Shown piece after piece: positions 55,670-57,177 of a stretch of DNA of 57,177 nt (positions are counted from its first letter, which is position 1; each line of letters begins with the position of its first letter). The notes beneath the pieces were generated by a model. It ran no database searches. It saw only the letters and a list, made by a program, of their open reading frames with translations, and was not told the origin of the DNA. A program made the position numbers and the translations under genes. Source of the stretch: Meridianimarinicoccus aquatilis (GTDB lineage: Bacteria > Pseudomonadota > Alphaproteobacteria > Rhodobacterales > Rhodobacteraceae). The stretch is from assembly GCF_004358675.1 (NCBI RefSeq), contig NZ_SMZO01000023.1, forward strand, positions 1 through 57,177. The letters are read 5' to 3'.

Positions 55670-56523
55670 TGTGGCGACTCCCGGCACCTCGCCACACCGC
55701 AACCGAGGCTTTCGACGCATCACGTTCACGATTGCGCAACATAAACAATATCCGCACTCGGCTCCTCGATGCTCGTGCCGATATCCTTGAAGCTGCGGAT
55801 GACTACAGCGAGAAGGGAGCAGGGCAGCTTCTCTATCAGCTTGCTGTGCATGATGAAGCTCCAGGTGAGATATCCAAGGCTGAGATGATCAGGCTATATG
55901 AAAGCGGGCTGCTTAGATTGAACGCCGGGCGGCACATATATGATGCGATAATGGCGTTGGCACCCAATCGCCTGTGTCCGTATTGCGGACACAGGCGCGT
56001 CAGACAGTTAGATCACTTTCTTCCTAAAACTAAGTACCCCACGTTCTCCGTGACGCCCCTGAACCTTGTGCCATCTTGTTCGGATTGCAATAAAGACAAA
56101 CTTTCAGGAGACGCCGACAGAATAGAAGACTTGCCACTGCATCCGTACTTCGAGGATGTAGATGGTTTACCTTGGCTGAAGGCGGAAATACAGGAGGGGC
56201 CTACCGCAGTATACTTGTATTCTGTCGATGATGGCTCTGGCATTGATGCATTGAGCGCGATCCGCCTTAGAACTCAGATTGAAAATCTTGAACTTGATGA
56301 ACTGTACTCCACAGAAGCTAACGATTTGCTCAGTTCTATCCGTTTGACCTTGCGGCGACTTTTCGGCGCTGGAGGCGAGCTTTCCGTAAGGGAATACCTT
56401 CAGGGTGAATGCGATTCTGCGTTAGACGATAGGCGAAACTCTTGGCGGACAGCCTTTTTTAAGGCATCTTACGAAAGCGAATGGTTCTGCGGTGGTGGCT
56501 TTGAAGATAACGAACTGGATTAG
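55669..56523 (+). CDS. HNH endonuclease, Septu PtuB-like
   Basis: A 284-residue HNH nuclease. The zinc/HNH core is CPYCG (C103, C106), QLDHFLPK (D115, H116), N132 in LNLVPSC, and C137/C140 in CSDCNKDK, followed by LPLHPYF. The N-terminal ~95 residues are helical and the C-terminal ~110 of unknown fold. The ATG overlaps the ATPase stop (TAATG), showing translational coupling. With the ATPase it forms a Septu-type pair, in which the nuclease is the effector and the ATPase the regulator; the function here is inferred from that family. Confidence 0.85.
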   Translation: MWRLPAPRHTATEAFDASRSRLRNINNIRTRLLDARADILEAADDYSEKGAGQLLYQLAVHDEAPGEISKAEMIRLYESGLLRLNAGRHIYDAIMALAPNRLCPYCGHRRVRQLDHFLPKTKYPTFSVTPLNLVPSCSDCNKDKLSGDADRIEDLPLHPYFEDVDGLPWLKAEIQEGPTAVYLYSVDDGSGIDALSAIRLRTQIENLELDELYSTEANDLLSSIRLTLRRLFGAGGELSVREYLQGECDSALDDRRNSWRTAFFKASYESEWFCGGGFEDNELD

Positions 56524-56882
56524 ATTATATCAATTTGGATGGCGCAAATCTTTCTTCGTGGACGATCTCATGGAATCGTAAGAATATATGGATTGTAGGA
56601 AACCAGTCGCCAAGAAAACATTGACAAAATTCCGCTCTGAGTTGTCAGCCGCGGAGCTCTCTTCTCACGAGTTTTGCGATCTACAGCACTGCCTACCTCT
56701 GCCGTTTTGAATCTTGAGACACCTTACGGTTGTGTAAAGATCAAAATCAACTCGGCGCAATGTGGATGGCGGCTCGTGTTTGCTCGTCTTGATTGACGCG
56801 TGATCGCAGCGAAAGTCTGCTCTCCGCCCTACTGGCCGGAAATGCTGCAAAGCGATGGCCAACTCGATTATGTCCGGTTAGG
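56524..56882 (+). other. Gene-free stretch between cargo and IS remnants
   Basis: About 360 bp, AT-rich at its start and GC-richer after 56.74 kb, with no convincing ORF. A 65-codon minus-strand ORF (56665-56862) is not supported. I searched it by eye for an inverted copy of the transposon end repeats (GAGGCAA, CCCACA) and found none. Confidence 0.5.
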
Positions 56883-57053
56883 TCATGTTGACAAAAGACG
56901 CAGCCAGAGGCGGATGGACGTGATGTCTATGAATCCGAGGAAGCTTTCGGCGGTTTTGTCGTAGCGGGTTGCGACGCGGCGAGCGTTCTTGAGCTTGTTG
57001 AAGCACCGTTCGACAGTAACCGCGCCATTGAGACCGCAGCTTATGCGGCTTGA
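56883..57053 (-). pseudogene. IS5-family transposase, C-terminal remnant
   Basis: The minus strand encodes VERCFNKLKNARRVATRYDK, then TAESFLGFIDITSIRLWLRL, then LST and a stop at 56883-56885. This is the C-terminal end of an IS5-family (IS427-type) transposase with its ERxFNxLKN...RYDK catalytic-region hallmark. Homology is lost upstream of about 57020, replaced by unrelated sequence and a stop near 57054, so only the tail is left. GGTCATGTTGACAAAAG just outside the stop may be the IS terminal repeat. Confidence 0.8.
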
Positions 57054-57096
57054 CTATCGGTTGTGGAGTAAGCGTTCGCTGCGGATCACCTGGCTT

Positions 57097-57177
57097 TCAG
57101 CTTGACGGCTTGAAGCTCCATGGCAGCAGATCGTCGATGCGGTTTTCGGGATGACCATTTGCGATGGCCGTCAGGGT
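57097..57177 (-). pseudogene. IS66-family transposase (TnpC) C-terminal fragment, runs off window
   Basis: The minus strand reads TLTAIANGHPENRIDDLLPW then SFKPSS and a stop at 57097-57099. This matches the conserved C-terminus of IS66-family TnpC (LTAIANGHP...DLLPW). Only 26 codons lie in the window, so it may be intact further right. It abuts the IS5 remnant, showing repeated IS insertion at this spot. Confidence 0.75.

Larger units (their letters stand above)
46852..57177 (+). mobile_element. Tn7-like transposon, one end plus cargo (other end not found)
   Basis: The element begins at TGTGGGAAGG (46852), resembling the TGTGGG terminus of Tn7. It carries tnsA, tnsB, tnsC and tniQ as one overlapping operon, a Ner-like HTH gene, a divergent multi-HTH protein, and an ATPase-HNH gene pair as cargo. 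The second end was not found; it may lie beyond the window or have been destroyed by the IS insertions after 56.88 kb, so the end coordinate is only the window edge. Unlike Tn7, tniQ rather than tnsA is next to the visible end. Confidence 0.6.

Noticed and set aside
53736-56523. Retron with PtuAB-type effector
   Set aside because: The ATPase-HNH pair resembles retron-linked effectors, but there is no reverse transcriptase gene or recognisable msr/msd structure.
56524-56882. Right end of the Tn7-like element
   Set aside because: I looked for inverted GAGGCAA-type repeats and a CCCACA terminus; only chance partial matches were seen, so no end is called.
52488-57177. CRISPR array or CRISPR-associated transposon
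   Set aside because: No regularly spaced direct repeats and no Cas gene were seen; the TniQ protein is long and TnsD-like, not the short CRISPR-coupled form.

Overview
The window is about 57 kb of a high-GC alphaproteobacterial chromosome. It best fits the Rhodobacteraceae, probably the marine Roseobacter group. The signs are an aapJQMP general amino-acid ABC transporter, a bacterial ATP12-type chaperone, an L3 protein with a long Ala/Glu tail, and a ribosomal-protein supercluster running straight on from tuf. The genus call is inference from gene content only.

Positions 1-19.5 kb hold the tuf/S10/spc/alpha supercluster in canonical order: tuf, rpsJ, rplC, rplD, rplW, rplB, rpsS, rplV, rpsC, rplP, rpmC, rpsQ, rplN, rplX, rplE, rpsN, rpsH, rplF, rplR, rpsE, rpmD, rplO, secY, rpsM, rpsK, rpoA, rplQ. 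It is broken at several points. There is a 422-bp spacer between rplW and rplB. A 2-oxoglutarate/Fe(II) oxygenase-like gene sits between rplP and rpmC. A reverse-strand BenE transporter sits between rpmD and rplO. A porin occupies the usual adk position between secY and rpsM. Three of the four breaks carry an intrinsic terminator, and each has a candidate promoter before the next ribosomal gene, so the supercluster looks like about five transcription units.

Positions 19.5-42.5 kb are ordinary core genome. They hold rarA, crcB, an rluC-type synthase and the ATP12 gene; the aap transporter with a strong terminator after its binding-protein gene; a histidine phosphatase, argB, an SDR, engB, an acetyltransferase and a MOSC protein; and a rpmH-rnpA-yidD-yidC membrane-insertion cluster opened up by a DUF900 hydrolase, ttcA and a GGDEF-like/EAL protein. 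Then come a VTT membrane protein, a flavoprotein disulfide-reductase homologue, an orphan histidine kinase and tRNA-Arg(ACG).

Positions 42.5-46.4 kb encode a ClpP-like COG3904 protein overlapping a membrane/coiled-coil protein of unknown role, and a PQQ/sorbosone-dehydrogenase-type beta-propeller.

From about 46.85 kb to the window end lies what I read as a Tn7-like transposon. A Tn7-style terminus (TGTGGG) with TnsB-site-like repeats is followed by an overlapping operon tnsA-tnsB-tnsC-tniQ transcribed towards that end and closed by a perfect terminator. Upstream of tnsA are a Ner/Nlp-like HTH gene and, divergent from it, a 203-residue protein that looks like an array of three HTH modules, with an inverted repeat between them. 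The cargo is a translationally coupled ATPase + HNH nuclease pair, a Septu (PtuA/PtuB)-like candidate anti-phage system with an unusual ~180-residue extension before the ATPase core. The window ends in remnants of IS5-family and IS66-family transposases. The other transposon end was not found.
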